From Lysobacter soyae (GTDB lineage Bacteria > Pseudomonadota > Gammaproteobacteria > Xanthomonadales > Xanthomonadaceae), in NCBI RefSeq assembly GCF_019551435.1, contig NZ_CP080544.1, positions 992,001-1,056,000 of the forward strand: 64,000 nucleotides of DNA, written 5' to 3'. The notes under the pieces were generated by a model, which saw only the letters and a program-made list of their open reading frames with translations, ran no database searches and was not told the origin of the DNA. A program made the translations under genes and the position numbers. Shown here in pieces: positions 38,379 through 50,677 of the stretch (position 1 is its first letter; each line of letters starts with the position of its first letter).

Positions 38379-39326
38379 TCAGTCCACAGGTACGGCGAGC
38401 ATCACCGAATGGGCAACGCTGCGCGCTTCTTTTGCGTCGGCATTGGACATCAATCGATGGCCGGCCACATGCACAAACAATTGTTGGATATCTTCCGGCC
38501 TTGCATGGTCGCGCCCAAGTAGCAGAGCATGGGCACGCGCGGCACGCAGCAGGGCGATGCCGGCACGCGGTGACAGACCCACGCGCACACAGGGGTGGTT
38601 GCGACTGCGTGCCAACAAGCTTTGAACGTATGTGACCAAGGCTTCGCTCACGTGCACTTTGTTCACCGCGGCGCGCAAGTCAGTCAGCATGGCCGGCGTC
38701 AAAATCGCTTGCGCCGATTGCAGCAAGGTGCGCCGATCGATGCCGGCCAACAATTCACGTTCCGCTTGTTCGCCCGGATAGCCCATGGAGATCCGCATCA
38801 GGAAACGATCCAGTTGCGAATCCGGTAGCGGATACGTGCCGACCAGATCCACCGGATTCTGCGTGGCAATGACAAAGAACGGCGTAGGCAGCGCATGGGT
38901 CGCACCGTCCACGGTCACTTGGTACTCCGCCATGGCTTCCAGTAAGGCACTCTGCGTACGTGGCGGCGCGCGATTGACTTCGTCCGCCAACAAGACGTTT
39001 GTGAACACCGGGCCTTTGTGGAATTCGAAGCCGTTGGCGTGGGTGTCAAAGATCGAGACGCCTACGACATCCGCGGGCAAAAGATCCGAAGTGAACTGCA
39101 CCCGTTGGAACCCGAGACCCAAACTCGACGCCAAGGCGTGGGCGAGGGTGGTCTTGCCAAGGCCCGGCAGGTCTTCGATCAGCAAATGGCCGTCTGCCAG
39201 CAATGCCGTGAACGCGAGCCTGACCTCCAAAGCCTTGCCAAGGACCACTTGGTTGACTTGTGCCATGGCCGCTTGCAAAGCCTGCGATAATGCGGGCGTC
39301 AGGAGTTCGTCTGCTTTTCCGTGCAT
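38379..39326 (-). CDS. MoxR-family AAA+ ATPase
   Basis: A 315-residue chaperone-like ATPase. Walker A DLPGLGKTT (52-60), Walker B VLLADEVNRAPP, sensor 1 ATQNP and the SQLDRF arginine-finger region are the MoxR signature. It is the first gene of the three-gene operon and probably activates the DUF58 partner. Confidence 0.93.
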   Translation of the reverse strand: MHGKADELLTPALSQALQAAMAQVNQVVLGKALEVRLAFTALLADGHLLIEDLPGLGKTTLAHALASSLGLGFQRVQFTSDLLPADVVGVSIFDTHANGFEFHKGPVFTNVLLADEVNRAPPRTQSALLEAMAEYQVTVDGATHALPTPFFVIATQNPVDLVGTYPLPDSQLDRFLMRISMGYPGEQAERELLAGIDRRTLLQSAQAILTPAMLTDLRAAVNKVHVSEALVTYVQSLLARSRNHPCVRVGLSPRAGIALLRAARAHALLLGRDHARPEDIQQLFVHVAGHRLMSNADAKEARSVAHSVMLAVPVD

Positions 39327-39406
39327 GGTGCGATTTTGCGGGGGAATGTTGGCAGTCTAGCCTGAATGGCTTTCAGGCCGCATCGTTTGGTTACCGCGGG
39401 ATTTTC

Positions 39407-40120
39407 ATGCGTCTTAGCAAATACATCAGTGATACCGGCTATTGTTCGCGCCGCGAGGCCGACCGGTTGATCAGTGCCGGCCGCCTCACGGTCAACGGCA
39501 CGCGTGCGCGTGTGGGCGATGAGGTAGCCGAAGGGGATGACATTCGCCTGGACGGTGAAAAAATCCGTCCGCGCGCCGCCGCCAAGGGGCAGCGTAAGCA
39601 TGTCTATATCGCGCTGAACAAACCGGTGGGGGTCACGTGCACCACCGATGAATCCGTGAAAGGCAACATCGTGGATTTCGTTGATCACGACCAACGCATT
39701 TTTCCGATCGGCCGCTTGGACAAGGATTCGGAAGGCTTGATCCTGCTCACGAGCAACGGCGACATCGTCAACGAAATTCTTCGCGCCGAAAACAAGCTGG
39801 AAAAAGAATACTGGGTGGGCACCAACAAGACCGTGACTGAAGAGTTCCTGCGTGCCATGGCCAAGGGTGTGCCCGTCCACGGGCAAATGACGCTGCCCTG
39901 CAAAACCAGCAAGCTTGGCGCAGTCGGTTTCAAAATCATCTTGGTGCAAGGCCTGAACCGGCAAATCCGACTGATGGCAGCGCATTTCCGATATCGGGTG
40001 AAGCAATTGGTGCGCATGCGCATCGGCACCGTCAAGCTGGGTCACTTGAAGCCTGGGCAATGGCGCAACTTGACGGACGCGGAGTTGCGCAGCCTACTGC
40101 CGCAAAGAACGGACTGGTAA
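39407..40120 (+). CDS. RluF-like 23S rRNA pseudouridine synthase
   Basis: A 237-residue RsuA-family enzyme. An S4 RNA-binding domain (RLSKYISDTGYCSRREADRL) precedes the catalytic motif GRLDKDSEGL, with aspartate as nucleophile, and GLNRQIRLM. The sequence best fits the RluF group, which modifies U2604 of 23S rRNA; RluB/RsuA are less similar by eye. The start at 39407 begins exactly at the S4 domain. Confidence 0.85.
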   Translation: MRLSKYISDTGYCSRREADRLISAGRLTVNGTRARVGDEVAEGDDIRLDGEKIRPRAAAKGQRKHVYIALNKPVGVTCTTDESVKGNIVDFVDHDQRIFPIGRLDKDSEGLILLTSNGDIVNEILRAENKLEKEYWVGTNKTVTEEFLRAMAKGVPVHGQMTLPCKTSKLGAVGFKIILVQGLNRQIRLMAAHFRYRVKQLVRMRIGTVKLGHLKPGQWRNLTDAELRSLLPQRTDW

Positions 40121-40127
40121 TCGCGAC

Positions 40128-40589
40128 TCAGTCGTGGAAAGGGGCAATCTCGCCCGGCTTGCGCAGCATCTTGTTCACTTCATCCATGTGCTGCTCTTCA
40201 TGCACGATCAACTCGCGTGCATATTCTTCAAGCAACACTGATTTGCCTTCGACCAATTTCAACAAGTCGTAGTAGGCGGCCAGGGAGGCGTGCTCATGCT
40301 CCAGACTCTCGCGCAAGATGTCGCCGATGTCGTGGCGCTCCGACTCCAACAGCTGCCCGATCTTGAGTGAGGGGTGGCCACCCAGCAGGGTCACCATTTC
40401 GCCGGCACGATGGGCGTGCACCAAGCCTTCCTCGGCGTTGCCTTTCATCCACGAGACAATCGGGATGCGGCCGTAGCCGTAAATCATGAGCGAGTAATGC
40501 GTATAGCGGACGACGCCCGCCAATTCGATTTCCAGGATCTTGTTCAGTGCCGCGATCGCTGCTTTACGGTCTTCGTCATTCAGTTTCAT
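40128..40589 (-). CDS. Bacterioferritin-like protein
   Basis: A 153-residue four-helix ferritin-like protein. Carboxylate and histidine residues recur at helix positions (LEIELAGVVRYTHYSL, EEGLVHAHRAGEM, ESLEHEHASLAAYYDLL, VHEEQHMDEV) in the pattern of a di-iron centre. Bacterioferritins store iron and detoxify peroxide; the precise ligand set differs from E. coli Bfr, so storage is inferred. An AGAGGA site precedes the ATG at 40589. It is convergent with the RluF-like gene. Confidence 0.82.
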   Translation of the reverse strand: MKLNDEDRKAAIAALNKILEIELAGVVRYTHYSLMIYGYGRIPIVSWMKGNAEEGLVHAHRAGEMVTLLGGHPSLKIGQLLESERHDIGDILRESLEHEHASLAAYYDLLKLVEGKSVLLEEYARELIVHEEQHMDEVNKMLRKPGEIAPFHD

Positions 40590-40637
40590 GGCCTGTCCTC
40601 TCAACCGGAAAACTCAAGTCTAGACATTGAGGCACAA

Positions 40638-40661
40638 AAAAACCGGCAAAATGCCGGTTTC
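40638..40661 (-). terminator. Rho-independent terminator of tRNA-Val
   Basis: On the minus strand AACCGGCA-TTT-TGCCGGTT is followed by a T run, three bases after the tRNA 3' end and before the bacterioferritin-like gene. Confidence 0.85.
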
Positions 40662-40664
40662 TTT

Positions 40665-40739
40665 TGGTGGGCGGTACAGGGATCGAACCTGTGACCCTTG
40701 CCGTGTGAAGGCAATGCTCTACCGCTGAGCTAACCGCCC
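40665..40739 (-). tRNA. tRNA-Val (anticodon CAC)
   Basis: The minus strand reads GGGCGGTTAGCTCAGCGGTA, an anticodon loop TTCACAC with CAC, GGTTCGATCC and ACCA. It decodes GUG. Confidence 0.95.
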
Positions 40740-40783
40740 GAGCCGGCCATTTTAGCGGCAAACCGCGGCGCTGTCACCTGCAC

Positions 40784-41056
40784 TCAGAATTTATCTTTGA
40801 GTATGCGTTTCAGCTCGCTTTCGACCGTGCCTTTCATGGCCGAAAACAACATGCCGAGCTTGGCATCGATCTCCAATTCACCCGGGTGCATGGTGATCTT
40901 GCCTTGCACGCCAGTCCGTTGGAAGTTCAGTGCGTTGCCTTCCCACTGGGTCACCACGCCGAGTTTCTCCGAAAGCTTTTTCGCGATCTCGTCGATCGCC
41001 TTGCGCGCTTTGGCATCGTCGAGCGGGTGTGCATGTCGCAAATGGATGTGTGCCAT
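40784..41056 (-). CDS. Polyhydroxyalkanoic acid granule-region family protein
   Basis: A 90-residue protein matching the PHA_gran_rgn family pattern: MAHIHLRHAHPLDDAKARKAI, then VTQWEGNALNFQRTGVQGKI and a helical tail. The family was named from a PHA operon but is widespread among xanthomonads without PHA genes. The ATG at 41056 gives the canonical N-terminus; upstream in-frame starts run into the region of the divergent gene. Confidence 0.85.
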   Translation of the reverse strand: MAHIHLRHAHPLDDAKARKAIDEIAKKLSEKLGVVTQWEGNALNFQRTGVQGKITMHPGELEIDAKLGMLFSAMKGTVESELKRILKDKF

Positions 41057-41114
41057 GTATATTTCAAAGCGTCGAAAAGATGGCTGAATCTTGCCACAGG
41101 CTACAATCCAAAAC

Positions 41115-41888
41115 GTGAACTCCGTCAGACTCCATTTTCCCAATCACGAGCATGTGGACCTTGCGTTGCCGCCGGGTGCGACCGGGCTCGGACGCGACCC
41201 CGATTTCGATCGCGGCATCGCCGTTGTCCAGCCCGATCAAGATGCGTTCATTCGCATCGTGGTGGATCGCCGCGGCATATGGATGACCGTTTCGGAAGGC
41301 GTTTGGGGCGTGCACGTCAATGGACGTCCGGTACAAAGTTTGGCCTGCCTGCATGTGGGTGACAGCCTGCACGTGGAAGGCATGGAAATTGTGCTGACGC
41401 GCCCATCATCAGCCGAGACGGGCGGGGTGGACGGCGATGTGGATTTGGAGGTGCCGCCGGTGGTGCCGCATCCGGTGCTGCGTGGTCTCTGCGGTCCGTT
41501 GCATGGTCAAGCCTTGCCGGTGTCTTCGCGAGATACCTACTGCCCGGTGATCGATCTGGCGGCGCAAAACGGTTTGCGGATGACGGACGTCGGTGAGCGA
41601 ATTTTCATCCAAGCCTCTCCGGAATCCGGACCCTTTGAGGTCAATGGCTTGCCGGTATCCGAAGCATTGCTGTCGTCGGGCGATCAGTTGCGATTGCCGG
41701 GCGGTCAGCGCTTGATCGTCGAATCACCGAGCAGCCGTCCGGAACGCGTCGTCGTTCGCGACGTGGATGTGGCAGAAGTCGAAGTGGCGGAACCGAAGCA
41801 CACCGAGCGTTGGACCTTCATATGGATCCTGCTGTCGGCCGCGTTCATCGCCTTGATGTTATTGGCCGTTATCTGGTTCGGTGCGTGA
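41115..41888 (+). CDS. FHA-like domain protein with C-terminal membrane anchor
   Basis: A 257-residue protein with two beta-rich segments resembling FHA domains, the first with GLGRDPDFD and VHVNGRPVQS, the second with FEVNGLPVSEALLSSGDQLRL, and a single C-terminal membrane helix (TFIWILLSAAFIALMLLAVIWF). FHA domains bind phosphothreonine, but the key serine and histidine positions are not clear here. I start at the GTG at 41115. It is followed by serC after 15 bases. Confidence 0.7.
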   Translation: MNSVRLHFPNHEHVDLALPPGATGLGRDPDFDRGIAVVQPDQDAFIRIVVDRRGIWMTVSEGVWGVHVNGRPVQSLACLHVGDSLHVEGMEIVLTRPSSAETGGVDGDVDLEVPPVVPHPVLRGLCGPLHGQALPVSSRDTYCPVIDLAAQNGLRMTDVGERIFIQASPESGPFEVNGLPVSEALLSSGDQLRLPGGQRLIVESPSSRPERVVVRDVDVAEVEVAEPKHTERWTFIWILLSAAFIALMLLAVIWFGA

Positions 41889-41903
41889 GGTCGTTGAAAC
41901 GCA

Positions 41904-42986
41904 ATGCGTAGCCTGAATTTCAGTGCGGGACCTGCCCAGCTTCCTTTGCCCGTACTCGAACAATTGCGAGACGAGCTGCTCGACTGGCGTGGAACCGGTG
42001 CGTCGGTGGCGGAGCTCAGCCATCGCGGCAAGCCGTTCATGGCGTTGGCGGAGGAAATCGAAGCGGATGCGCGTCGTTTGTTGGCGGTGCCCGATTCGCA
42101 CGCCATCTTGTTTCTTTCCGGCGGCGCGACCACCCAGCAAGCATTGATTCCGATGAATCTCTGTGCGGCCGGCGAAACCGCCGATTATTTGGTGACCGGC
42201 CACTGGAGCAAAGTGGCGATCAAGCAAGCCTCGGCCGTGTGCGCCGTGCACACCGTGGCCAGTGCGGAAGATGATGGATTTCTGCGTTTGCCAGAGAAGT
42301 CGCAATGGACGCACACGAAGGGCGCGGCCTATTTCCATGTGACCGGCAATGAAACCATTCACGGCGTCGAGCTCTTCAACCTGCCGGAGGCAACGCAAGC
42401 GCCACTGGTGGTGGACTTGAGTTCCAATATTGCCTCCAGGCCCACGGATTTTTCAAAAATCGGCCTGGCTTACGCAGGGGCGCAAAAGAATTTGGGACCT
42501 TCCGGCATTACCTTGACCATCGTGTCACGCGAGTTGTTGGCGCGTGAGGGGATGCAACGGCCGGACATCTTCAAGTTCGCCTCACATGCGGCACAAGGCT
42601 CGATGCTCAACACGCCGCCGACCTTGAATTGGTACATCCTCGGACTCTGTATTCGATGGATGTTGGGAGAGGGCGGGACTGCGGCGTTTGAGGCGCGCAA
42701 TCTCGCCAAGTCTTCGCTGTTGTACGCCACCATTGACCAATCCGCCGGTTTCTATACCAATTCGGTGGCGGCCGATTGTCGTTCGCGCATGAATATTCCC
42801 TTCGTTTTGCATGACGCTGCGCTCGATGCGGTGTTTCTCGAAGAGAGCGAGCGTGCCGGCATGATCGGATTGAAAGGGCATAAGGCATTGGGTGGCATGC
42901 GCGCGTCGTTGTACAACGCTATCGCGCTGAAAGACATCGAGGCATTGTGTGCCTTCATGCGCGACTTCCAGATGCGTCATGGCTGA
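41904..42986 (+). CDS. serC: Phosphoserine aminotransferase
   Basis: Converts 3-phosphohydroxypyruvate to phosphoserine, also used in pyridoxine synthesis. The 360 residues carry LNFSAGPAQLP, the glycine-rich LSGGATTQQ and the PLP lysine Lys195 in YAGAQKNLGPSG. Its stop overlaps the aroA start by eight bases. In many gammaproteobacteria pheA lies between serC and aroA; it does not here. Confidence 0.95.
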   Translation: MRSLNFSAGPAQLPLPVLEQLRDELLDWRGTGASVAELSHRGKPFMALAEEIEADARRLLAVPDSHAILFLSGGATTQQALIPMNLCAAGETADYLVTGHWSKVAIKQASAVCAVHTVASAEDDGFLRLPEKSQWTHTKGAAYFHVTGNETIHGVELFNLPEATQAPLVVDLSSNIASRPTDFSKIGLAYAGAQKNLGPSGITLTIVSRELLAREGMQRPDIFKFASHAAQGSMLNTPPTLNWYILGLCIRWMLGEGGTAAFEARNLAKSSLLYATIDQSAGFYTNSVAADCRSRMNIPFVLHDAALDAVFLEESERAGMIGLKGHKALGGMRASLYNAIALKDIEALCAFMRDFQMRHG

Positions 42987-44298
42987 TACGCCGCCCTCTT
43001 TGAAATCCTGGAAAGTAGCACCGTGCAAACAATCCCTCGCCGGTGCGCTGCGCGTCCCAGGCGATAAATCCGTATCGCATCGGGCTGTCATGTTTGCGTC
43101 TCTGGCCGATGGCGTTTCGCATATTCGCGGCTTTCTTGAAGGCGAAGACACACGTGCCACGGCACGCGTCATGCAACAACTGGGCGTGGGAATCGACACG
43201 CCCGCTTATGGCGAGCGCCGCGTTCACGGCGTCGGCTTGAACGGTTTGATGGCGCCGAATGCCGCACTGGATTGCGGAAATTCAGGCACGGCCATGCGGT
43301 TGTTGAGTGGCGTACTGGCCGGGCAATCGTTCTCCAGCGTCCTGGTGGGCGATGCTTCATTGAGCCGTCGCCCGATGAATCGCATCGCGACGCCACTGCG
43401 GGATATGGGTGCAAGGATTTCGCTCTCGTCCACTGACACGGCGCCAATCGAATTCAGTCCGGCAGGCAAGCTGCAGGGCATCCGCTACCGGTGCCCGGTG
43501 GCAAGTGCACAAGTGAAGTCCGCCGTTCTGTTGGCGGGCTTGTTTGCGGAAGGCACGACGGAAATCGTGGAACCGGTGCCGACCCGCAACTACACCGAAG
43601 TGATGCTCGCAGAGATGGGCGCGGCCATTGAATACGGCGATGGGTTCGCACGTTTGCAAGGCGGTTCACGACTGCAGGCCATGGATGTCGAGGTGCCGGC
43701 GGATTTTTCTTCTGCAGCCTTTGCCATTGTGGCGGCGTGTTTGGTGCCGGGAAGCCATCTGCGTTTGACCGCCGTCGGAATGAATCCCCGGCGCACCGGT
43801 TTGCTCGATGTTTTGCGCATGATGGGCGCGAGTATCGACATAACGCCCGTGCAAGGTAGGACCGAGCTCTTTGATATCGACGTGCAGGCATCGCCGCTGT
43901 CGGGCGTGGACGTGCCGGTGGAAACGGTGCCGGACATGATCGATGAATTTCCGATCTTGTTTGTCGCAGCGGCTTGCGCAACAGGCATCACGCGCGTTCG
44001 CGGCGCCGCGGAACTGCGGGTGAAAGAATCGGACCGGATCGCGAAGATGGCCGAGGGCCTTCGCACTCTGGGCGTCCGCGTCGAGGAAACCGCCGATGGT
44101 GCCGACATTCACGGCGGCGCAATGCATGGCGGGCGGGTGGACACGGACGGCGACCATCGCATTGCCATGGCCTTCGCAGTCGCCGGACTTCTTGCGGAAG
44201 CACCGGTCCGCATCGAAGACGTCGGCAACGTCGAAACGTCTTATCCCGGTTTCGTGGCGGATTTTTCGACGATCGGCGCAAACATCGAGGCGATTTGA
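42979..44298 (+). CDS. aroA: 3-phosphoshikimate 1-carboxyvinyltransferase (EPSP synthase)
   Basis: Sixth step of the shikimate pathway. The 439 residues show VPGDKSVSHRAVMFASLADG, GNSGTAMRLLSG and KESDRIAKMAEGL. The ATG at 42979 lies inside the end of serC; alternatives further upstream are within serC. Being coupled to serC ties aromatic and serine synthesis, the ancestral arrangement. Confidence 0.95.
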   Translation: MADTPPSLKSWKVAPCKQSLAGALRVPGDKSVSHRAVMFASLADGVSHIRGFLEGEDTRATARVMQQLGVGIDTPAYGERRVHGVGLNGLMAPNAALDCGNSGTAMRLLSGVLAGQSFSSVLVGDASLSRRPMNRIATPLRDMGARISLSSTDTAPIEFSPAGKLQGIRYRCPVASAQVKSAVLLAGLFAEGTTEIVEPVPTRNYTEVMLAEMGAAIEYGDGFARLQGGSRLQAMDVEVPADFSSAAFAIVAACLVPGSHLRLTAVGMNPRRTGLLDVLRMMGASIDITPVQGRTELFDIDVQASPLSGVDVPVETVPDMIDEFPILFVAAACATGITRVRGAAELRVKESDRIAKMAEGLRTLGVRVEETADGADIHGGAMHGGRVDTDGDHRIAMAFAVAGLLAEAPVRIEDVGNVETSYPGFVADFSTIGANIEAI

Positions 44299-44329
44299 AG
44301 TCACACGATGTTTTGTCGCCGGGATGCGG

Positions 44330-44977
44330 CTATCGACTATCCGGCTTGAAATCGAAGGGAATCAGGACACTGCCCACCACCGGGCGTCCGTTTTGCATTG
44401 CCGGCGAAAAGCGCCAGCGCTTCACCGCTAGATTCGCCGCACGGTCCAGTTGGATCTCGCCGGAAGGCTCGGCGATGCTGGTATCGATCACTTCGCCGTT
44501 GCTTCCGATCGTTGCGCGAATCACCACGCGTCCGCCAATGCCGGCGTTCAACAGGGAACGCGGGTAGACGGGTTGCGCCCGGGAGACAGGTTGCGGATCC
44601 GTGGTTTTGATCGGCGCGTTGGGTGCCTGTGCTGTGGGTGCCGGCCGCGGTTGAACCGGCGCCGCCGGTGCCGGGGGCGGCGTGCGCTCTTCAATTCGCG
44701 CGGTCCCTTCGCTGCTGTCGGGTGGGGCGATGCCGGGACCCACGGTGCCGCGAACGTCACCGGGCAGTGGCACAGGCAAGGGCTGGTATTCCTCGCTGTT
44801 GGTCACCGGCGCTACGGGCGCCACCTTGAAAAACTTGTTCTGCCGTTCCCGGTTCCAAATCAACAAGAAAAAGAGCAGCCCGACGACGAATGCCGCGATC
44901 AACCACCGCCGTTGTTTGCGGGTCACCCACGGGTTTCGGTGAATATCAGGGCGTTTCGGATTTGAACTGGGACGCAT
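44330..44977 (-). CDS. TonB-like energy transducer
   Basis: A 215-residue protein with a short cytoplasmic N-terminus, one membrane helix (WLIAAFVVGLLFFLLIWN), a proline-rich spacer and a TonB C-terminal domain (YPRSLLNAGIGGRVVIRATI, AVKRWRFSPAMQNGRPV). TonB couples the proton gradient to outer-membrane transporters; no ExbB/ExbD gene is nearby. Start at 44977 with a GGAAGAA site. Confidence 0.88.
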   Translation of the reverse strand: MRPSSNPKRPDIHRNPWVTRKQRRWLIAAFVVGLLFFLLIWNRERQNKFFKVAPVAPVTNSEEYQPLPVPLPGDVRGTVGPGIAPPDSSEGTARIEERTPPPAPAAPVQPRPAPTAQAPNAPIKTTDPQPVSRAQPVYPRSLLNAGIGGRVVIRATIGSNGEVIDTSIAEPSGEIQLDRAANLAVKRWRFSPAMQNGRPVVGSVLIPFDFKPDSR

Positions 44978-45056
44978 TTCTTCCACGGGCAACCTGTGTC
45001 TGGAGCGATAGTCGGGGGCAATGATGGATAATGCACTTGAACGTGTGAACAAGTGA

Positions 45057-46355
<1,299 letters not shown>

Positions 46356-46418
46356 TTCGGGCGCGCGGGGGCTGAAAGATTCCCGCGTGCATGCGACAAT
46401 GGGCGTTCGCGTTTTTCC

Positions 46419-46998
<580 letters not shown>

Positions 46999-47463
46999 TC
47001 ACTCGCCCGGTTTGCGCCGCGCGTATTCCTGATCCAATTCCTTGTCGAAACTTTGTACCGACATCGTGACTTCGCGCCACATGCAAAAGCTCGCGCCCAA
47101 CAGGAAACAAACGCCAAAAACGGCGAGCACCGTGGGAAGCGCACCCAGCTTGAATCCGATGATGGCATCCGCCGCCAACGCCAAACTGGTGCCAACGAAG
47201 GCCGCCATCGCCAAATACAGCAGTTGGCAGGTGCGCAATACCAATTGCGCCCGCGCTCGGTGACGCGCGATTTGATCTTCGCGAAATGCACGGTCAGGCG
47301 CGTCGTGCCGCCACTCTATGATCAAACCCCGCAGGCGATCCACGACACGCGCCAGACGTGTGTTGGCCGACACCAAGAGTGAGGCGGTCGCCGTCATCAA
47401 CAAGGCAGGCGCGAGCATCGCGGTCAGAATGGCGTAGTGGCTGACGGCATTGCTGAAAGGCAT
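46999..47463 (-). CDS. DUF2721 family membrane protein
   Basis: A 154-residue protein with three predicted membrane helices ([58 protein letters not shown]) and a conserved cytoplasmic [14 protein letters not shown] stretch typical of DUF2721. The function is unknown. Its stop abuts the end of tadA. Confidence 0.85.
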   Translation of the reverse strand: MPFSNAVSHYAILTAMLAPALLMTATASLLVSANTRLARVVDRLRGLIIEWRHDAPDRAFREDQIARHRARAQLVLRTCQLLYLAMAAFVGTSLALAADAIIGFKLGALPTVLAVFGVCFLLGASFCMWREVTMSVQSFDKELDQEYARRKPGE

Positions 47464-47522
47464 GGCGGGCTCCGAGCGGGTACCGATGTATCATGCCGCA
47501 AGTTGACCGCAAGAGCGCTTTC

Positions 47523-48086
47523 ATGAATACACACGGTGACAATCCCGCAGAACGATTGATCTGGATCGATTTGGAAATGACCGGTTTGGACACCGATTCG
47601 GATTCCATCATTGAAATCGCCACCGTGGTGACGGATGCCAATTTGAATGTGCTCGCTGAGGGGCCGGATCTAGCGATTGCGCATCCGTTGGCCAAGTTGG
47701 AAGCGATGGACGATTGGAATCGCAATCAACACACAAAGTCCGGGCTGTGGGGCCGTGTGGTCGAAGAGGGTGTGCCGATGGCAGAGGCCGAAGCGCAAAC
47801 CATCGCGTTCTTGAAGCAATGGGTGCCGGAGCGAGCCTCGCCGATGTGCGGCAACTCCATCTGCCAGGATCGACGTTTCCTGCATCGGGAAATGTCGTCA
47901 CTCGAACGGTATTTCCACTACCGCAATCTCGATGTGAGCACGCTCAAAGAACTCGCGCGCCGTTGGGCGCCGTCGGTGCTGGCGGGTTTTAGCAAGGAAA
48001 GCAAGCACACTGCGTTGAGCGATGTGCATGATTCGATTGAAGAGCTTCGTTATTACAGGACGCGGTTGGCGTCTTTTATGGGTTAA
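47523..48086 (+). CDS. orn: Oligoribonuclease
   Basis: Degrades 2-5 nt RNAs and pGpG to mononucleotides. The 187 residues show the DEDDh exonuclease residues: [20 protein letters not shown] and [11 protein letters not shown]. The start is the ATG at 47523; the upstream in-frame extension would overlap the divergent gene's promoter region. A palindromic repeat lies just after it. Confidence 0.95.
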   Translation: MNTHGDNPAERLIWIDLEMTGLDTDSDSIIEIATVVTDANLNVLAEGPDLAIAHPLAKLEAMDDWNRNQHTKSGLWGRVVEEGVPMAEAEAQTIAFLKQWVPERASPMCGNSICQDRRFLHREMSSLERYFHYRNLDVSTLKELARRWAPSVLAGFSKESKHTALSDVHDSIEELRYYRTRLASFMG

Positions 48087-48224
48087 GAGCGGCTCATTCG
48101 GGGTTAAGAGCGCCTCATCCGGCGCTTCGCGCCACCTTCTCCACTGCGTGGAGAAGGAATAACTCCTCCCCTCTCCATCTCCGATGGAGAGGGTGCCCCC
48201 AAAGGGGGCGGGTGAGGCGCTTTC
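48084..48224. repeat. Palindromic REP/BIME-like element, two inverted units
   Basis: Between the convergent orn and ppsA genes. A partial head (TTAAGAGCGGCTCATTCGGG) precedes a full left unit (48107-48158) and an inverted right unit (48165-48224) ending GGTGAGGCGCTTT. Same family as 11024, 12649 and 31268. Confidence 0.8.
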
Positions 48225-48237
48225 CAGCGCACAACAA

Positions 48238-50607
48238 TTATTTCTTGCTACCAGCCAACCTCAACCAAGTATCCACCACAGTATCGGGATTCAACGACAC
48301 CGACTCGATACCCTCATCCATCAGCCACTGTGCAAGATCCGGATGATCACTCGGCCCTTGACCGCAAATACCCACGTACTTGTTCTTGCGCTTGGCGGCA
48401 CTGATCGCCATGGACAACATCTTCTTGACGGCGGGGTCGCGTTCGTCGAACAACTCCGCGACGATTGAGGAATCGCGATCCAAGCCCAAAGTCAGCTGGG
48501 TCATGTCGTTCGAACCGATCGAGAAGCCATCGAAAATATCGAGGAATTCGTCCGCCAACAAGGCGTTGGAGGGCACCTCGCACATCATGATGATCTTGAG
48601 ACCGTTTTCGCCCTGTTTCAGGCCGTTCTTGGCCAGCACCTCGATGACCTTCCGGCCTTCGTCCAAGGTGCGCACGAACGGAATCATGACCCACAGGTTG
48701 TCGAGCCCCATGTCTTCGCGCACGCGTTTGACGGCGCGGCATTCCAGTGCGAACGCTTCGGTGAAGTTCGGCGAAATGTAACGGCTGGCCCCGCGGAAAC
48801 CGATCATCGGGTTTTCTTCGTGCGGCTCGTAGCGCTTGCCGCCGATCAGATTCGCGTATTCATTCGATTTGAAATCGGACAAGCGCACGATGACCGGATT
48901 CGGTGCCACCGAAGCGGTAATCGTCGCAATGCCTTCCGCCAAGCGATCAACGTAGAAGTCGACCGGCGAAGCATAGCCCGCGATTTTGGCGTTGATCTTG
49001 TTGCGGGTCTCAGCATCTTGGCTGTCGAATTCGAGCAGCGCCTTCGGGTGAATACCGATATGGCTCGCGATGATCATTTCCAGACGCGCCAAGCCGATGC
49101 CTGCATTCGGCAATTGACCGAAATCGAAGGCGCGTTCGGGGTTCGCGACGTTCATCATGATCTTGAGCGGCGCGGGCGGCATGTTGCCGAGATCGGTGGT
49201 GGTGCGTTCGAACGGCAACTGACCCGCATAAATGAAGCCGGTATCGCCTTCCGCGCAACTGACCGTTACCGCTTGGCCGTCTTGGATGGTGTCGAGGGCA
49301 TTGCCGGTTCCGACCACCGCCGGTACACCGAGTTCACGCGCGATGATCGCGGCGTGGCAGGTGCGACCGCCACGATTGGTGACAATCGCTGCGGCACGCT
49401 TCATCACCGGTTCCCAATCGGGGTCGGTCATGTCGGCAACGAGCACGTCGCCCGGCTGCACGCGGTTCATGTCTTCCAAGGTGCGCACTACGCGAGCGAC
49501 ACCGGCGCCGATCTTTTGTCCGATCGCGCGACCTTCGCAAACGATGTCGCCGCGCTCGCCGAGGGTGTAGCGTTCCATCTGCGTGGCTTTGGCGCGCGAT
49601 TTCACTGTTTCCGGTCGTGCCTGCAAGATGTAAAGCTTGCCGGTATTGCCGTCTTTGCCCCATTCGATGTCCATCGGACGACCGTAATGTTGCTCAATCA
49701 CCAAAGCCTGTTTCGACAGCTCTTGGACATCGGCATCGGTAATGGAGAAGGCATTGCGAAGTTCCGACGGCGTGTCTTCCGTGCGTACGCGTTCACCCGG
49801 CACATCCGAATAGACCATGCGCAACTGCTTGCTGCCGAGGGAGCGGCGCAGAATGGCCGGCTTGCCTTGTTTCAAGGTCGGTTTGTAGACATAGAATTCG
49901 TCCGGGTTGACGGCGCCTTGCACCACCATTTCACCCAAGCCGTAGCTTGAGGTGACGAACACAACGTCGCGGAAACCTGATTCGGTATCCAGGGTGAACA
50001 AGACCCCGGACGCGCCGATATCCGAGCGCACCATTTGCTGGACGCCGGCAGACAGGAACACGTCCTCATGGGCAAAGCCGTGGTGGACGCGATAGGCGAT
50101 GGCGCGATCGTTGTACAGCGATGCGAACACTTCTTTGACCTTGTGCACGACATCATCGGCACCGGTCACATTGAGGAAGGTTTCTTGTTGGCCCGCGAAG
50201 GAAGCGTCGGGCAGGTCTTCCGCGGTGGCGGATGAGCGCACGGCAACCGCCATGTCGGTGCTGCCGGCTTCGGCGCACATTTGCGCATAGGCCGTACGGA
50301 TGTCGGCATCAAGGTCCGGCTGCAGCGGCGCATCGATCACCCAGCCGCGGATCTCCGCACCCGCACGGGTCAACGCCGGCACGTCTTCAACATCCACCGT
50401 GGCGAGCTTGTCGTAAATGCGCGCGTGCAGGTCATTGTGGGCAATGAACGCCTTGAAGGCATCGGCGGTGGTGGCGAAACCGCCCGGGACGGACACGCCG
50501 AGATCGGCCAATTGCCCGATCATTTCACCCAGAGAGGAATTTTTGCCGCCGACTTGTGCGAGGTCGGTCAAGCGAAGGTCTTTCAGCCAGAGGATGTTGG
50601 CGCTCAA
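48238..50607 (-). CDS. ppsA: Phosphoenolpyruvate synthase
   Basis: Makes PEP from pyruvate, ATP and water for gluconeogenesis. The 789 residues have the N-terminal ATP-binding domain ([11 protein letters not shown]), the central phosphohistidine domain with His418 in [10 protein letters not shown], and the C-terminal PEP-binding barrel. It is divergent from its kinase/phosphorylase regulator, 70 bases apart. Confidence 0.96.
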   Translation of the reverse strand: MSANILWLKDLRLTDLAQVGGKNSSLGEMIGQLADLGVSVPGGFATTADAFKAFIAHNDLHARIYDKLATVDVEDVPALTRAGAEIRGWVIDAPLQPDLDADIRTAYAQMCAEAGSTDMAVAVRSSATAEDLPDASFAGQQETFLNVTGADDVVHKVKEVFASLYNDRAIAYRVHHGFAHEDVFLSAGVQQMVRSDIGASGVLFTLDTESGFRDVVFVTSSYGLGEMVVQGAVNPDEFYVYKPTLKQGKPAILRRSLGSKQLRMVYSDVPGERVRTEDTPSELRNAFSITDADVQELSKQALVIEQHYGRPMDIEWGKDGNTGKLYILQARPETVKSRAKATQMERYTLGERGDIVCEGRAIGQKIGAGVARVVRTLEDMNRVQPGDVLVADMTDPDWEPVMKRAAAIVTNRGGRTCHAAIIARELGVPAVVGTGNALDTIQDGQAVTVSCAEGDTGFIYAGQLPFERTTTDLGNMPPAPLKIMMNVANPERAFDFGQLPNAGIGLARLEMIIASHIGIHPKALLEFDSQDAETRNKINAKIAGYASPVDFYVDRLAEGIATITASVAPNPVIVRLSDFKSNEYANLIGGKRYEPHEENPMIGFRGASRYISPNFTEAFALECRAVKRVREDMGLDNLWVMIPFVRTLDEGRKVIEVLAKNGLKQGENGLKIIMMCEVPSNALLADEFLDIFDGFSIGSNDMTQLTLGLDRDSSIVAELFDERDPAVKKMLSMAISAAKRKNKYVGICGQGPSDHPDLAQWLMDEGIESVSLNPDTVVDTWLRLAGSKK

Positions 50608-50677
50608 GGCGTACTCCGTTTATGGTTGGGGCTGCAGCAAGAGTTCGATATTTTAGCAGGGTCGCAAAGGGATCTTT

